A DNA stretch of 38,956 bases from Sphingomonadaceae bacterium (GTDB lineage: Bacteria > Pseudomonadota > Alphaproteobacteria > Sphingomonadales > Sphingomonadaceae), in contig CANGQZ010000006.1 of assembly GCA_947455865.1 (NCBI GenBank), positions 1 to 38,956 of the forward strand. Reading direction: 5' to 3'. Below the pieces are notes generated by a model. That model was not told the origin of the DNA, searched no databases, and worked only from the letters and a program-made list of their open reading frames with translations. This document shows, one piece after another, positions 8,310-17,299 of this stretch. The position numbers and the translations under genes were made by a program. Position 1 is the stretch's first letter. Each line of letters starts with the position of its first letter.

Positions 8310-9289
8310 GTAAACAACGTCCGCCCCGCTATGCCACGCAGAAGCGGGTTCTCGTCACGGGCGGGGCCGGGTTTATCGGCTCGCACCTCTGCGCGCGCCT
8401 GATCGAACAGGGTCATTCGGTGCTATGCGTCGATAACTTCTTCACCGGCACCCGGGCCAATGTCGCCACCCTGCTCGACAATCCGGATTTCGAAATGATG
8501 CGCCACGACATCACGTTCCCGCTCTATGTCGAGGTCGACGAGATCTACAATCTCGCCTGCCCGGCCTCTCCGGTGCATTACCAGTTCGATCCGGTGCAGA
8601 CGACCAAGACCAGCGTGGTCGGCGCGGTCAACATGCTTGGTCTGGCCAAGCGGCTGCGGGTGCCGATCCTGCAGGCTTCCACCAGCGAGGTCTACGGGGA
8701 TCCCAGCGTTCACCCGCAAGTCGAAAGCTATTGGGGCAACGTCAACCCGATCGGCCCGCGCAGCTGCTATGACGAAGGCAAGCGATGCGCCGAAACGCTG
8801 TTTTTCGATTACCACCGCCAGCACAAACTGGCGATCAAGGTGATCCGGATCTTCAATACCTATGGCCCGCACATGCACCCCAACGATGGCCGGGTGGTCT
8901 CCAACTTCATCGTCCAGGCGCTGCGCGGTGAGGATATCACGATCTACGGCGATGGCTTGCAGACCCGCTCGTTCTGCTATGTCGACGATCTGGTCGCCGG
9001 GATGATGGCGATGATGGCCACGCCCGATAGCGTGACCGGGCCGGTCAACCTCGGCAATCCGGGTGAGTTCACCATGCTCGAACTGGCGCAGCTGGTGCTC
9101 GAACTGACCGGGAGCAGCGCTCAGCTGCAATTCCGCCCGCTGCCGCAGGACGATCCCAAACAGCGCCGCCCGGATACCAGCCGCGCGCGCGAACTGTTCG
9201 GTTGGGAAGCGCGCATTGCGCTGCGCGAAGGTCTGGGACACACGATCGAATACTTCCGTGAGGTTGTCCGCCGGGTGGACGGGGCCTGA
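8306..9289 (+). CDS. uxs: UDP-glucuronate decarboxylase (UDP-xylose synthase)
   Basis: 327 residues. Extended short-chain dehydrogenase: NAD-binding GGAGFIGS at residues 19-26, substrate region [21 protein letters not shown] near 125-133, and catalytic Tyr155 and Lys159 in [10 protein letters not shown], a sequence typical of UXS enzymes rather than of epimerases. It converts UDP-glucuronate to UDP-xylose with CO2 release and internal NAD recycling, in the cytoplasm. The start is the ATG that overlaps the preceding glycosyltransferase stop; the frame remains open upstream to 8264. It supplies a pentose donor for the polysaccharide built by this locus. Confidence 0.92.
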   Translation: MSKQRPPRYATQKRVLVTGGAGFIGSHLCARLIEQGHSVLCVDNFFTGTRANVATLLDNPDFEMMRHDITFPLYVEVDEIYNLACPASPVHYQFDPVQTTKTSVVGAVNMLGLAKRLRVPILQASTSEVYGDPSVHPQVESYWGNVNPIGPRSCYDEGKRCAETLFFDYHRQHKLAIKVIRIFNTYGPHMHPNDGRVVSNFIVQALRGEDITIYGDGLQTRSFCYVDDLVAGMMAMMATPDSVTGPVNLGNPGEFTMLELAQLVLELTGSSAQLQFRPLPQDDPKQRRPDTSRARELFGWEARIALREGLGHTIEYFREVVRRVDGA

Positions 9290-9290
9290 A

Positions 9291-10448
9291 ATGGTCCACG
9301 CGGTCGGCAAGGCAGAGCGCGGCGCCTACTTCTGGACCGACGTGCTGCGGTTCCTCGCCGCCTCGGTGGTGGTGATCGAACACACCCGTGACCTGCTGTT
9401 CCTGACGGCGGGCGAGGTCGGACCGATGGGGGCAGCCTGGAAGGCCTTCTACTTCGTCACCGGGCTTGGTCATTCGGCGGTGATGATCTTCTTTGTGCTC
9501 TCTGGCTTCTGGATCACCGCAGCAATCGAGCGGCGGATCGGTGGACCGAACTTCTGGCCGCAATATCTGATCGACCGGCTCTCGCGGTTGCTGATGGTGA
9601 TTGTGCCGGCGCTGGCGATTGGCGCGCTGTTCGATTTTCTCAGCATCGCGGTGACCCGGTCTGTCTACGCAACCGGCAATTCCGGTGCGCTCACGTTGGT
9701 GCATCCGGTGCTGGAAAGGCTGACGCTGCCGATTGCTCTGGGCAATCTGGTCTTTCTCCAGACGATCTTCGTGCCCACGCTCGGCTCGAACGGGCCGCTG
9801 TGGAGCCTTGCCTCGGAGTTCTGGTACTACATCTGGTTTCCTGCCCTGCTCCTCCTCTTGACCCGCCGACGGCTCAGCATCGCGCTGCTTGCGCTCGCGC
9901 TGGGTCTGGCCAAGCCGGAGCTGTTCGGCGGGTTCGCGGTCTGGCTGATGGGCAGCACGCTGTTCTATCTCGATCGCGCGGTGCAGCGCCGCGGGCTGGC
10001 AGATTGGCGCGGGCCCAAGGCGGTGCTGGCAGGGCTGCTCGCAGTGGGCGCAGTGGCGGTGGCGCTGGCGGCGGCGCGGCTGCACTTGCCGGTGCTGGGT
10101 GACGATCTGGCGGTCGGGCTGGCGTTCGCAGGCGCGCTGTGGGTGCTGCTGCGCACCAACCCCCGCCCGCTTGGGTTGGCACGGCCGGTCGCAGCTTACG
10201 GTGCCAATGCCTCGTTCTCGCTATATGTGGTGCACTTCCCGTTCATCGCGCTGATCGCCAGCGTGATCCCGCCGATGCACCGCGCAGCACCCGATGCCGC
10301 CCGGCTTGGCGTGTTCATGCTGGTTCTTGCGCTGGCCTGGCTGTTCGGCTGGCTGTTCTCGCGGCTGACCGAAATGCGCACGCCGGCCGTGCGCGACCGG
10401 CTGCGCGCCTTGCTCCCGCCGCCGCAGCCCGCGCCCGCCCAATCCTGA
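9291..10448 (+). CDS. Acyltransferase-3 family membrane protein
   Basis: 385 residues, about ten membrane helices. Family marks: WTDVLRFLAASVVVIEHTRD near the N-terminus, with the helix-1 Arg and the conserved His that may act in catalysis, then MIFFVLSGFWIT and LWSLASEFWYYIWFP. Acyltransferase-3 proteins such as OatA and ExoZ move acetyl or similar groups onto exported sugars at the inner membrane. It starts one base after the decarboxylase stop, so it belongs to the same operon and probably decorates the polysaccharide made here. The acyl group and target cannot be deduced. Confidence 0.88.
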   Translation: MVHAVGKAERGAYFWTDVLRFLAASVVVIEHTRDLLFLTAGEVGPMGAAWKAFYFVTGLGHSAVMIFFVLSGFWITAAIERRIGGPNFWPQYLIDRLSRLLMVIVPALAIGALFDFLSIAVTRSVYATGNSGALTLVHPVLERLTLPIALGNLVFLQTIFVPTLGSNGPLWSLASEFWYYIWFPALLLLLTRRRLSIALLALALGLAKPELFGGFAVWLMGSTLFYLDRAVQRRGLADWRGPKAVLAGLLAVGAVAVALAAARLHLPVLGDDLAVGLAFAGALWVLLRTNPRPLGLARPVAAYGANASFSLYVVHFPFIALIASVIPPMHRAAPDAARLGVFMLVLALAWLFGWLFSRLTEMRTPAVRDRLRALLPPPQPAPAQS

Positions 10449-10460
10449 GCCGAAACGCTG

Positions 10461-11006
10461 GTGCCCAGCCTTACGCTCAACGATCGCCCGGTCGAGTTCG
10501 CGATCGATCCCACCACGCCGCTGCTGTGGGCGCTGCGCGATGTCGCCAATCTCACCGGCACCAAATATGGCTGCGGCAGCGGTGAATGCGGGGCGTGCAT
10601 GGTGCTGGTCGACGGGCAGGCGCTGCCATCGTGCACGCTCTCACTGGCCGATGCCGCCGGGCGCAGTGTGACGACCATTGAAGCGCTGGCACGACGACAG
10701 GCCGGAGGCGGGCGCCACCCGGTGATTCAGGCGCTGATCGACGAACAGGCGGTGCAGTGCGGGTTCTGCACACCCGGCCTGGTGGTGGCGATCGTCAGCC
10801 TGCTTGCCGCCAACCCCCGGCCGAATGACTCGGAAATCCGCGCCGGGATCGGCAACATCTGCCGCTGCGGGGTCTATCCGCGGCTGGTCGCGGCGGTGCG
10901 CCGGGTGACCGGTCCGGTTGTTGAAGTGGTGTCCGCGCCTGCGTCGGCGGCAGCGGGGGCGGAAGATACGCCTGCGGCTGAAGCGACGTCGGTGGTGGGC
11001 GAGTAA
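10461..11006 (+). CDS. [2Fe-2S] subunit, xanthine dehydrogenase/isoquinoline oxidoreductase type
   Basis: 181 residues from GTG 10461. A plant-ferredoxin-like N-terminal domain has Cys38, Cys43, Cys46 and Cys58 (YGCGSGECGACMVLV...C). The all-helical second [2Fe-2S] domain has Cys100, Cys103, Cys134 and Cys136 (CGFCTPG, ICRCGVYP). All eight ligands are present. The short length without FAD or molybdenum domains matches IorA/CoxS-type small subunits, which pass electrons from a separate molybdenum subunit. The C-terminal 30 residues are an Ala/Glu-rich tail. No large subunit or cofactor-insertion gene follows in the window, and the next gene is convergent. It may serve a partner encoded elsewhere. 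Confidence 0.88.
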   Translation: MPSLTLNDRPVEFAIDPTTPLLWALRDVANLTGTKYGCGSGECGACMVLVDGQALPSCTLSLADAAGRSVTTIEALARRQAGGGRHPVIQALIDEQAVQCGFCTPGLVVAIVSLLAANPRPNDSEIRAGIGNICRCGVYPRLVAAVRRVTGPVVEVVSAPASAAAGAEDTPAAEATSVVGE

Positions 11007-11013
11007 CCCGGCG

Positions 11014-11808
11014 CTACTTCGCTGCGTCGGGTCCCGCCAGTTGGGCATGGACCGATGCCAGCACCGCGATGAAAATCAACATCAGGCTTGAAGCCAGCGT
11101 CGCGGATACCACCGCCAGCACCATCTTCAGGATTGGCGCTGGCAGCAGCAGCGCCAGCGCCACCCCGACGAGAATCTGCACAATCTGGATCACGATCATC
11201 CCCGCCACCGCGATCAGCGCATAGAACACCGATAGCCGCAGCCCTGATCCGGCGGTCAGCCGCCAAGAGCGCGACAGCGCCTCGATCGGATTGCGCACGC
11301 CGTCGATCGCGATCACCGCCGGAGTCAGCGAGGTGCGCACTTCAAGATAGAGCAGCGCTACCAGCACCGCCGCCACCGTCGCTCCCGAGATCGCGGCCGA
11401 GCGTGTGGCTCCGGCCAGTCCCACCACTACGCTGCCCAGGATGCCCGCTGCCAGCCCCAGCACCAGCCGGGCGGCAATGCATGGCAGCAGCGCGATGAGC
11501 CCGGTGCGGATCGCCTCGCCCACGGTTGGCCGGCGGGCTGTCAGCAGCGCCAGCAGCGCCAGCGCGCCGGCCCAGATCGTGATCGAAACCGGGATAAAAT
11601 AGGGCACGGTATCGGCATAATAGCTCAGCACCAGTTTCATCGCCGCTTCCTCGGCCAGCCCGGCCGGGATTGCCGGCGGCGGCACCAGCAGCGCCAGCGC
11701 GAGCAGCGGGACGAGGAAGAACACTCCCGACAGCGCAAACAGCACCTCGCGGTTGGCGGCGATCGCCACGGTGGCCTGTTGCCAGGCGCGGTTGCTGTCG
11801 AAGCGCAT
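11014..11808 (-). CDS. Multi-helix membrane protein
   Basis: 264 residues from ATG 11808 with an AAGGAG ribosome-binding site. The frame continues upstream across lipB to 12486, but that part is antisense to lipB and not coding. About six membrane helices, with a central amphipathic stretch [20 protein letters not shown] typical of the DUF7847/glycerophosphodiester-phosphodiesterase membrane-domain group of proteins. I cannot give a reaction. It is divergent from lipB by 57 bases, and its stop lies 7 bases from the stop of the convergent [2Fe-2S] gene. Confidence 0.7.
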   Translation of the reverse strand: MRFDSNRAWQQATVAIAANREVLFALSGVFFLVPLLALALLVPPPAIPAGLAEEAAMKLVLSYYADTVPYFIPVSITIWAGALALLALLTARRPTVGEAIRTGLIALLPCIAARLVLGLAAGILGSVVVGLAGATRSAAISGATVAAVLVALLYLEVRTSLTPAVIAIDGVRNPIEALSRSWRLTAGSGLRLSVFYALIAVAGMIVIQIVQILVGVALALLLPAPILKMVLAVVSATLASSLMLIFIAVLASVHAQLAGPDAAK

Positions 11809-11865
11809 CGTAACTCTCCTTGCCGGCCCTTGATAAGCGCAGCGAATGCCGCCACGCAACGCGCG

Positions 11866-12555
11866 ATGGTCGAAACGTTGCCTGCCGGAATCGATTGGCG
11901 CCAGGATGCGGCGCCGGTGCCCTATCGCGCGGCGCTGACGGAAATGACAGCACGCAATGACGCGATCGCGGCCGGCACCGCGCCAGAACTGATCTGGCTG
12001 CTCGAACATCCCCCGGTCTACACCGCCGGGACCAGCGCCGCCGCCGCCGAACTGCTCGATCCGCGCTTCGAGGTGGTCGATGCCGGGCGCGGTGGGCGCT
12101 ATACGTATCACGGGCCGGGGCAGCGGATCGGCTATGTCCTGCTCGATCTGCGCACCCGCGCGCGCGATGTGCGCGGCTTCGTCCACGCGCTGGAAGGCTG
12201 GGTGATCGAGACTTTGGCCGGCTTCGGGGTGGCGGCATGGCGCGCCGAAGGCCGGATCGGCATCTGGACTCGAGACATCGATGGCCGCGAGGCCAAGATC
12301 GGCGCGATCGGCGTGCGCATCCGCCGTTGGGTGACGATGCACGGTTTTGCGGTGAACCTCGCCCCCGATCTGTCGCACTTCGGCGGGATCGTGCCGTGCG
12401 GGATCGAGGAATTCGGCGTCACCAGCCTCGCCCGGCTGGGGCTGGACGTTTCCGCCGCCGAATGGGATGCCGCCTTGCTCGGCCACGCCGCAGCATTCCT
12501 AACCCGGCTCGATAGCCCCTGCCCGCCTGCCGCTTCCGGAGACCCTGCCCGATGA
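11866..12555 (+). CDS. lipB: Octanoyl-[acyl-carrier-protein] transferase LipB
   Basis: 229 residues. LipB moves octanoyl groups from acyl carrier protein to apo-lipoyl domains, the first step of lipoate biosynthesis. The family core is visible: [16 protein letters not shown], then [16 protein letters not shown] near residue 75-90, the conserved Lys144 in AKIGAIGVR, and the nucleophile Cys178 in GIVPCGI; the Lys-Cys spacing of 34 equals that of the E. coli enzyme (135 and 169). ATG 11866 is preferred; TTG 11830 is possible. Its stop overlaps the start of the downstream lipoprotein gene (ATGA). Confidence 0.93.
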   Translation: MVETLPAGIDWRQDAAPVPYRAALTEMTARNDAIAAGTAPELIWLLEHPPVYTAGTSAAAAELLDPRFEVVDAGRGGRYTYHGPGQRIGYVLLDLRTRARDVRGFVHALEGWVIETLAGFGVAAWRAEGRIGIWTRDIDGREAKIGAIGVRIRRWVTMHGFAVNLAPDLSHFGGIVPCGIEEFGVTSLARLGLDVSAAEWDAALLGHAAAFLTRLDSPCPPAASGDPAR

Positions 12556-12845
12556 CCAGCCGCCTCCTCTCGCTTGCGCTCGTCGCGCTGCTGCTGTCGC
12601 TCAGCGCCTGCGGTCAGGACAAGCCCAAGGAGAGCGCCGCCTCGGGCGAGATCCTCCCCGGCTCGATCAGCGACGCGATGCTGCCCGAAGATCGCCTGAC
12701 CTCACAGCCCCCGCTCGCGCCGGTCGCTGCGCGGCCGGGCAAGCCCGGCGCAGCGGCGGAAGCGAGCGATGCGCCGCCGGGTGATGTGCCAGCTGTCGAC
12801 CCGGCGGCGAAGCCCGAGCCCGCCGCGCCGCAAGCGCCGGAGTGA
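12552..12845 (+). CDS. Small predicted lipoprotein
   Basis: 97 residues. An N-terminal signal sequence ([20 protein letters not shown]) ends in a lipobox LSAC with Cys at about residue 20, followed by a charged, then Pro/Ala-rich low-complexity tail. The segment [18 protein letters not shown] is the only ordered-looking part. It overlaps lipB at its start and the EamA gene at its end (GTGA), so three genes form a tightly coupled operon. Function is unknown; the composition suggests an outer-membrane anchored spacer rather than an enzyme. Confidence 0.75.
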   Translation: MTSRLLSLALVALLLSLSACGQDKPKESAASGEILPGSISDAMLPEDRLTSQPPLAPVAARPGKPGAAAEASDAPPGDVPAVDPAAKPEPAAPQAPE

Positions 12846-13729
12846 CCGCCGCGGCAGCGGCGGCGCCTCGCGCAGACTGGAGCGCGCGCCATCTGGCCGC
12901 TCTGCTGGTCGCCAACATCGCGCTGGCGATCGGGCCGTGGTCGGTCCGGCTGGCGGATTCAGGGCCGATCGCCGCGGCGTTCTGGCGGCTGGCGCTGGCG
13001 TGGCCGCTGCTGTTGGGTTTCGCCCTGGCCTCGCGCCAGCCGCTTACCGGCTTTTCGCGGCCGATCTGGCTGGCGATCTGCGGCGCGGGGATCGCCTTCG
13101 CGGTCGATCTTGCTTCGTGGCATATCGGGATCGGCCACACCCGGCTGGGCAACGCCACCCTGTTCGGCAATTCGGGTAGCCTGATCGTTATGGTCTGGGG
13201 GCTCGTGGCGCTGCGCCGTGCGCCGAACCGGTTCGAATGGGCCGCGCTGGCCAGCGCCTGCGCCGGCTCCGCGATCCTGTTCGGGCGCAGCATCGAGCTT
13301 GGTGCCGGCACGCTGGCGGGAGACCTGTTCTGCCTGTTCGCGGGGTTCATGTATGCGTTCTACATCATCCTGCTGCAGGGCGCGCGCGCCGGGCTCGGCA
13401 GTTGGGCGCTGCTGGTCTGGTCCAGCGCGATCGGCGCGCCGGTGCTGCTCGGCTTTGCGCTGCTGCAAGGCGAGCCGGTGTGGCCGCACGTGTGGTGGCC
13501 GCTGCTGACGCTGGCGCTGGGCAGCCAGATCATCGGGCAGGGGCTGCTGGTCTACGCGCTGCGTCACTTCGCGCCGCTGGTGATCGGGCTGGTGCTGCTG
13601 ATGCAGCCGGCGGTGGCGGTGCTGGCCGGCTGGTTCGCGTTCAATGAGGCGCTCACCGGGTGGGATGTGCTCGGGATGGTGCTGGTCGCCGCTGCGCTGG
13701 TGATTGCGCGGGCGGGCGAGCGGGCTTAG
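12842..13729 (+). CDS. EamA/DMT-family transporter
   Basis: 295 residues from GTG 12842. Ten predicted membrane helices in two EamA repeats; the first has WSVRLADSGPIAAAFWRLAL and GNATLFGNSGSLIVMVWGL, the second LGSQIIGQGLLVYALRHFAP followed by VLAGWFAFNEALTGWDVLGM, the usual motif of the last repeat. Such proteins export small metabolites or amino acids across the inner membrane; the substrate cannot be inferred. The final four bases overlap the stop of convergent nadA. Confidence 0.88.
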   Translation: MTAAAAAAPRADWSARHLAALLVANIALAIGPWSVRLADSGPIAAAFWRLALAWPLLLGFALASRQPLTGFSRPIWLAICGAGIAFAVDLASWHIGIGHTRLGNATLFGNSGSLIVMVWGLVALRRAPNRFEWAALASACAGSAILFGRSIELGAGTLAGDLFCLFAGFMYAFYIILLQGARAGLGSWALLVWSSAIGAPVLLGFALLQGEPVWPHVWWPLLTLALGSQIIGQGLLVYALRHFAPLVIGLVLLMQPAVAVLAGWFAFNEALTGWDVLGMVLVAAALVIARAGERA

Positions 13730-14715
13730 TCCCGCACCCCCAGATCGCCCTTGCCCACCGTTCCGCTCGCCATCTCCAGCATATTGTCGAGGCTCTTTTT
13801 AGCCTGCAGCCGCAGGCCTTCCTCGATCTCGATCTGCGGCGTCAGGTCGCGCAGCGCGAGGTAGAGTTTTTCCAGCGTGTTCAGCGCCATGTACGGGCAG
13901 ATGTTGCAGTTGCAGTTGCCGTCCGCGCCCGGAGCGCCGATGAACGTCTTGCCCGGCAGCGCCAGTTCCATCTGGTGGATGATGTGCGGCTCGGTCGCCA
14001 CGATCAACGTGTCGCCCGCCATCGTCTTGGCGTAGTTGAGGATGCCGCTGGTCGATCCGACATAATCGGCATGGTCGATGATGTGCGGCGGACATTCGGG
14101 GTGCGCCGCCACCGGGGCGCCGGGGTGCTGCAGCTTAAGCTTGACCAGCTCGGTCTCTGAAAACGCCTCGTGGACGATGCACACGCCCGGCCACAGCAGC
14201 ATGTCGCGGTCGAACTTGCGGTTGAGATAGCCGCCAAGGTGCCGGTCGGGCCCGAAGATGATCTTCTGTTCGCGCGGGATCTGGGCAAGGATCGTCTCGG
14301 CGCTGGAGGAGGTGACGATCACGTCGGACAGCGCCTTCACCTCGGTCGAGCAGTTGATGTAGGTCAGCGCGATATGATCGGGGTGCGCGGCGCGAAACGC
14401 GCGGAACTTTTCCGGCGGGCAGGCATCCTCAAGGCTGCACCCGGCGTTCATATCAGGCAGGATCACGATCTTCTGAGGGCTGAGGATCTTGGCGGTCTCG
14501 GCCATGAACTTGACCCCGCAGAACGCGATCACGTCGGCGTCGGATGCGGCCGCCTTGCGCGAGAGTTCAAGGCTGTCACCGATGAAGTCGGCCAGATCCT
14601 GAATCTCGGGCTTCTGGTAATAATGCGCGAGGATGACGGCGTTCTTCTCCTTGCGCAGCCGGTCAATCTCGGCACGCAGGTCAAGCCCGGCAAGGGTGGT
14701 CGGCATGGCAGTCAT
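13726..14715 (-). CDS. nadA: Quinolinate synthase NadA
   Basis: 329 residues. It condenses iminoaspartate with dihydroxyacetone phosphate to quinolinate in NAD biosynthesis, using a [4Fe-4S] cluster. Seen in the sequence: ILAHYYQKPEIQDLADFIGD near residue 28, GCSLEDACP with Cys93, WPGVCIVHE with Cys179, and GNCNCNICPYM with Cys268, Cys270 and Cys273, which together supply the three cluster ligands. Length is normal for the family. The usual partners nadB and nadC are not adjacent. The start at 14715 is the first ATG; a second lies three codons on. Confidence 0.95.
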   Translation of the reverse strand: MTAMPTTLAGLDLRAEIDRLRKEKNAVILAHYYQKPEIQDLADFIGDSLELSRKAAASDADVIAFCGVKFMAETAKILSPQKIVILPDMNAGCSLEDACPPEKFRAFRAAHPDHIALTYINCSTEVKALSDVIVTSSSAETILAQIPREQKIIFGPDRHLGGYLNRKFDRDMLLWPGVCIVHEAFSETELVKLKLQHPGAPVAAHPECPPHIIDHADYVGSTSGILNYAKTMAGDTLIVATEPHIIHQMELALPGKTFIGAPGADGNCNCNICPYMALNTLEKLYLALRDLTPQIEIEEGLRLQAKKSLDNMLEMASGTVGKGDLGVRD

Positions 14716-14796
14716 CGGCGGGGCGAAGTCCTTTGTTTGAGGCTTCGCAGATAGGCATTGCTGCCCGCCAACCCAAGGAAAATATCGCCTCGCCGT

Positions 14797-15496
14797 CTAT
14801 CGAGCGATCCGCTCGGCCAGCGCGATAACTGGGGCGCTTTTCGCTGCCAGCGTCACCACCACGTGAGTCATCGCCACCACCACTCCGGCCGAGAACGTCG
14901 CTGGATGGACATGGCCCAACACCTTACGGTCGTTGCGGATCATCGCCGCGACTAAGCACAGCTGGACAACCAAGGACAGCCATGGCCCCCACGGGCCGAG
15001 CAGCGGCATCGGCAGCGATGATCGTGCCGCCAAACATCAGCCGGCGGTGGGTTTCGGTGGCGCGGCGATTGACGATCCCGGCATAGACCATCCCGGCAAA
15101 CGAGACTGGCTCGACCAGCACCAGTGCCAGAAAAAAGGGTGGCGAAAAGAATGGCGGCTGGCGGTGCAGGGCGATGGACATGACCCCCGCGAAACACGTT
15201 ATCCCGACGATCGCGGCGACGACAAACGCTCCCGTCCAGCCGAGCTTGCGGTGCAGCGCGAGGTTCCCGCTTTGCGCCAGCCGGTTCTGGCTGACGAACA
15301 GCGCCAGCCATGACAACATCAACAGCCCGTGGATGTGGACCCAGAGCGGCACTGCCGGGATATCGACCCGGCCCATCGCCGCATTCAGCACGAACCCGGC
15401 CACGGTGATGCCCGCGATGGCCACCGCAAGCTTGGTGAAAAAGCCCTGATCGGCGGTATAGCTCTGCGGCGCTCGTGCGGCGGCAAGCGTGGCCAT
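14797..15496 (-). pseudogene. Frame-disrupted multi-helix membrane protein
   Basis: Two reading frames together make one plausible protein. The first, from ATG 15496 (MATLAAARAPQSYTADQGFF), has four membrane helices and ends its sensible part at HRRLMFGGTII. The second, in another phase from about 15030, continues LPMPLLGPWGPWLSLVVQLC, a further helix, then NDRKVLGHVHPATFSAG. The junction lies about 15005-15035. Left alone, the first frame runs on to 14924 with a meaningless tail. A small deletion or a one-base error would explain it. The protein looks like a family of small sphingomonad membrane proteins of unknown role. A sequencing error cannot be excluded. Confidence 0.6.
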
Positions 15497-15636
15497 CGCG
15501 GCAAACTCCCCCAACTGTTGCCCAAGTCGGCTCTGAGATGATCGACGCCGACCGGTGCAGTGTAAACGATCAGCTGATAATCGCCAAGTCGTCGCCAAGC
15601 AGCCTGGCTGGCGTTCCCGGGCACGATTGCATCTGG

Positions 15637-16293
15637 CTACTTGCCAGCCGCTTCCCCATCGAACCGCACCGCCACCGTCACATCGCCAAACCCGGCCACC
15701 TGCAGCGGAATCGCAAGGTTCTGACGGATCGCGTCCTTGGCGGCGGTTTTTGCCAGCGTCATCAGCGCCGGATTGGCCGCGCCGGCCGCCGCTTGCTGCT
15801 CGGCGCCTTGCGTGTTCTCGCGGGTCAGCTGTTCTTGCGCCGCGCGGGTGATCCACACGCCTTCGCGCAGATATTGCGCGCGCGATTCGTCGAGGTTGGG
15901 GCGCGACAGCTGCAATGGCGGCAGCGTGACGTCGAGGCGTTTGGCGGCCGCGTTCCAGCGCATCCGCTCGCGCGTCATCGAGCCAAGGTCCAGCGTGTAA
16001 TCGACCCGCGCCGGGATCACCGCCACCTGCCGCGATTTGAGCATGCCGAACAGGCGGGCATCGTCGCTGGCCACTACCGGCGCGAGTTCGGCGGAAAACA
16101 CCGTCAACCGGTCCTGCTTGGCGAAGGCCACCAGCGTCGTCGCCAGCGGATCGCCCGGCGGCTTGGCCCGCCACATCGGCGAAAGTGCCCAGATGCTCAC
16201 CGCGATCGCCAGCGCAGCGGTCGCCCAGGCGATCCACACCATCGCCAGCGGGGCGCCGCGCCGCGGCAGCAGGCTCACCCGTTGATCGTCCAT
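15637..16293 (-). CDS. DUF4230 domain protein
   Basis: 218 residues. One N-terminal membrane helix (WIAWATAALAIAVSIWALSP), then a periplasmic domain. The segment LTVFSAELAPVVASDDAR, followed by VIPARVDYTLDLGSMTRERM and LDVTLPPLQLSRPNLDE, matches the DUF4230 pattern. The C-terminal part has a helical stretch rich in Ala, Gln and Arg, then strands. DUF4230 proteins are anchored, surface-facing proteins with no assigned reaction. Its first 19 bases overlap the end of the upstream metallo-beta-lactamase-fold gene, so the two are co-transcribed. Confidence 0.8.
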   Translation of the reverse strand: MDDQRVSLLPRRGAPLAMVWIAWATAALAIAVSIWALSPMWRAKPPGDPLATTLVAFAKQDRLTVFSAELAPVVASDDARLFGMLKSRQVAVIPARVDYTLDLGSMTRERMRWNAAAKRLDVTLPPLQLSRPNLDESRAQYLREGVWITRAAQEQLTRENTQGAEQQAAAGAANPALMTLAKTAAKDAIRQNLAIPLQVAGFGDVTVAVRFDGEAAGK

Positions 16294-17186
16294 CGCCCTG
16301 CCGTGTGCCTGACCATGCCGCGCTGCTCAAGGTCGATCAGGTGTGCCAGCACCGAGCGCCCGGCCGCCGGCCACAACTTGCGGTCGGTGCCCTTGTACAT
16401 CGCGGGCACCAGTTCCGCTTCGATCCCCTGCATCCCATCATCCAGCAGTTTCAGAATCTGCCGCTCGCGCTGGCGGCGGTGGCCGATCAGTCCGCGCACG
16501 AATTGGCGCGGATTGTCTACCGGCGCGCCGTGGGCCGGATAATAGACCCGGTCCTCGCGGCGGTGGAGCTTGTCGAGGCTGGCCATATAGGCGGCCATAT
16601 CGCCATCGGGGGGAATGATCACGGTGGTCGACCAGCCCATCACGTGATCGCCCGTAAACAGTGCGCCGCTCTCTGCCAGCGCGAAGCACAAGTGGTTGGA
16701 GGTGTGACCCGGCGTGGCGACGGCGGTCAGCGTCCAGTCCGGCCCGCTCAGGCTCTCGCCATCGCGCAGCACCCGGTCGGGGGTGTAAGTTGCATCGAAC
16801 CCGTCGTCGGAACGCTGCCCGGTGGAGTCGAGTACCAGCGCGGCACAGCCGATCACCGGCGCTCCCGTCGCGGTCTGCAGCGGCACGGCGGCGGGGGAGT
16901 GATCGCGGTGGGTGTGGGTGCAGCAGATCGCCGCCACTTCGGCATCGCCGATCGCGGCGCGCAGCGCGGCAAGGTGGGCCGGCTCGTTCGGCCCCGGATC
17001 GATCACCGCTACCACGCCCTGCGCGCCGACGATGTAGCTCTCGGTCCCGGTGTACGTGAACGGCGAAGGATTGGGCGCCAGCACGCGCCGCACCAGCGGC
17101 TCGATTTGCTCGGCGATCCCGGTCGGCCATGGCTCGGGGGGAATGGTCATGGGCGCGATATGGATATTCGCGGGCGCGCTGTCCAT
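16275..17186 (-). CDS. Metallo-beta-lactamase-fold hydrolase (LACTB2-like)
   Basis: 303 residues. The metal-binding motif THTHRDH has His91, His93, Asp95 and His96; further ligands are in TPGHTSNHL (His of the second site) and ALFTGDHVMGWS (bridging Asp), with HGAP near the end. A C-terminal winged-helix-like stretch (AHLIDLEQRGMVRHT) is as in LACTB2-type enzymes, which hydrolyse thioesters or RNA phosphodiesters. The substrate here is not known. Start at ATG 17186 or ATG 17150; neither has a strong ribosome-binding site. Divergent from glpK. Confidence 0.85.
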   Translation of the reverse strand: MDSAPANIHIAPMTIPPEPWPTGIAEQIEPLVRRVLAPNPSPFTYTGTESYIVGAQGVVAVIDPGPNEPAHLAALRAAIGDAEVAAICCTHTHRDHSPAAVPLQTATGAPVIGCAALVLDSTGQRSDDGFDATYTPDRVLRDGESLSGPDWTLTAVATPGHTSNHLCFALAESGALFTGDHVMGWSTTVIIPPDGDMAAYMASLDKLHRREDRVYYPAHGAPVDNPRQFVRGLIGHRRQRERQILKLLDDGMQGIEAELVPAMYKGTDRKLWPAAGRSVLAHLIDLEQRGMVRHTAGRWTING

Positions 17187-17299
17187 CGCTGCGGCAAGCA
17201 GCGCTGTTCACTCGGCCATGATGATTTGAGATTGGTTGCGCGCCCGCGCTGCGGCTAGACCGTGGGCAAACGCGCGGAACGGCGCGAACGGGGGATGCC

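Noticed and set aside
11809..12486. N-terminal extension of the membrane protein at 11014-11808
   Set aside because: It would lie antisense within lipB, and a clear ribosome-binding site precedes ATG 11808.
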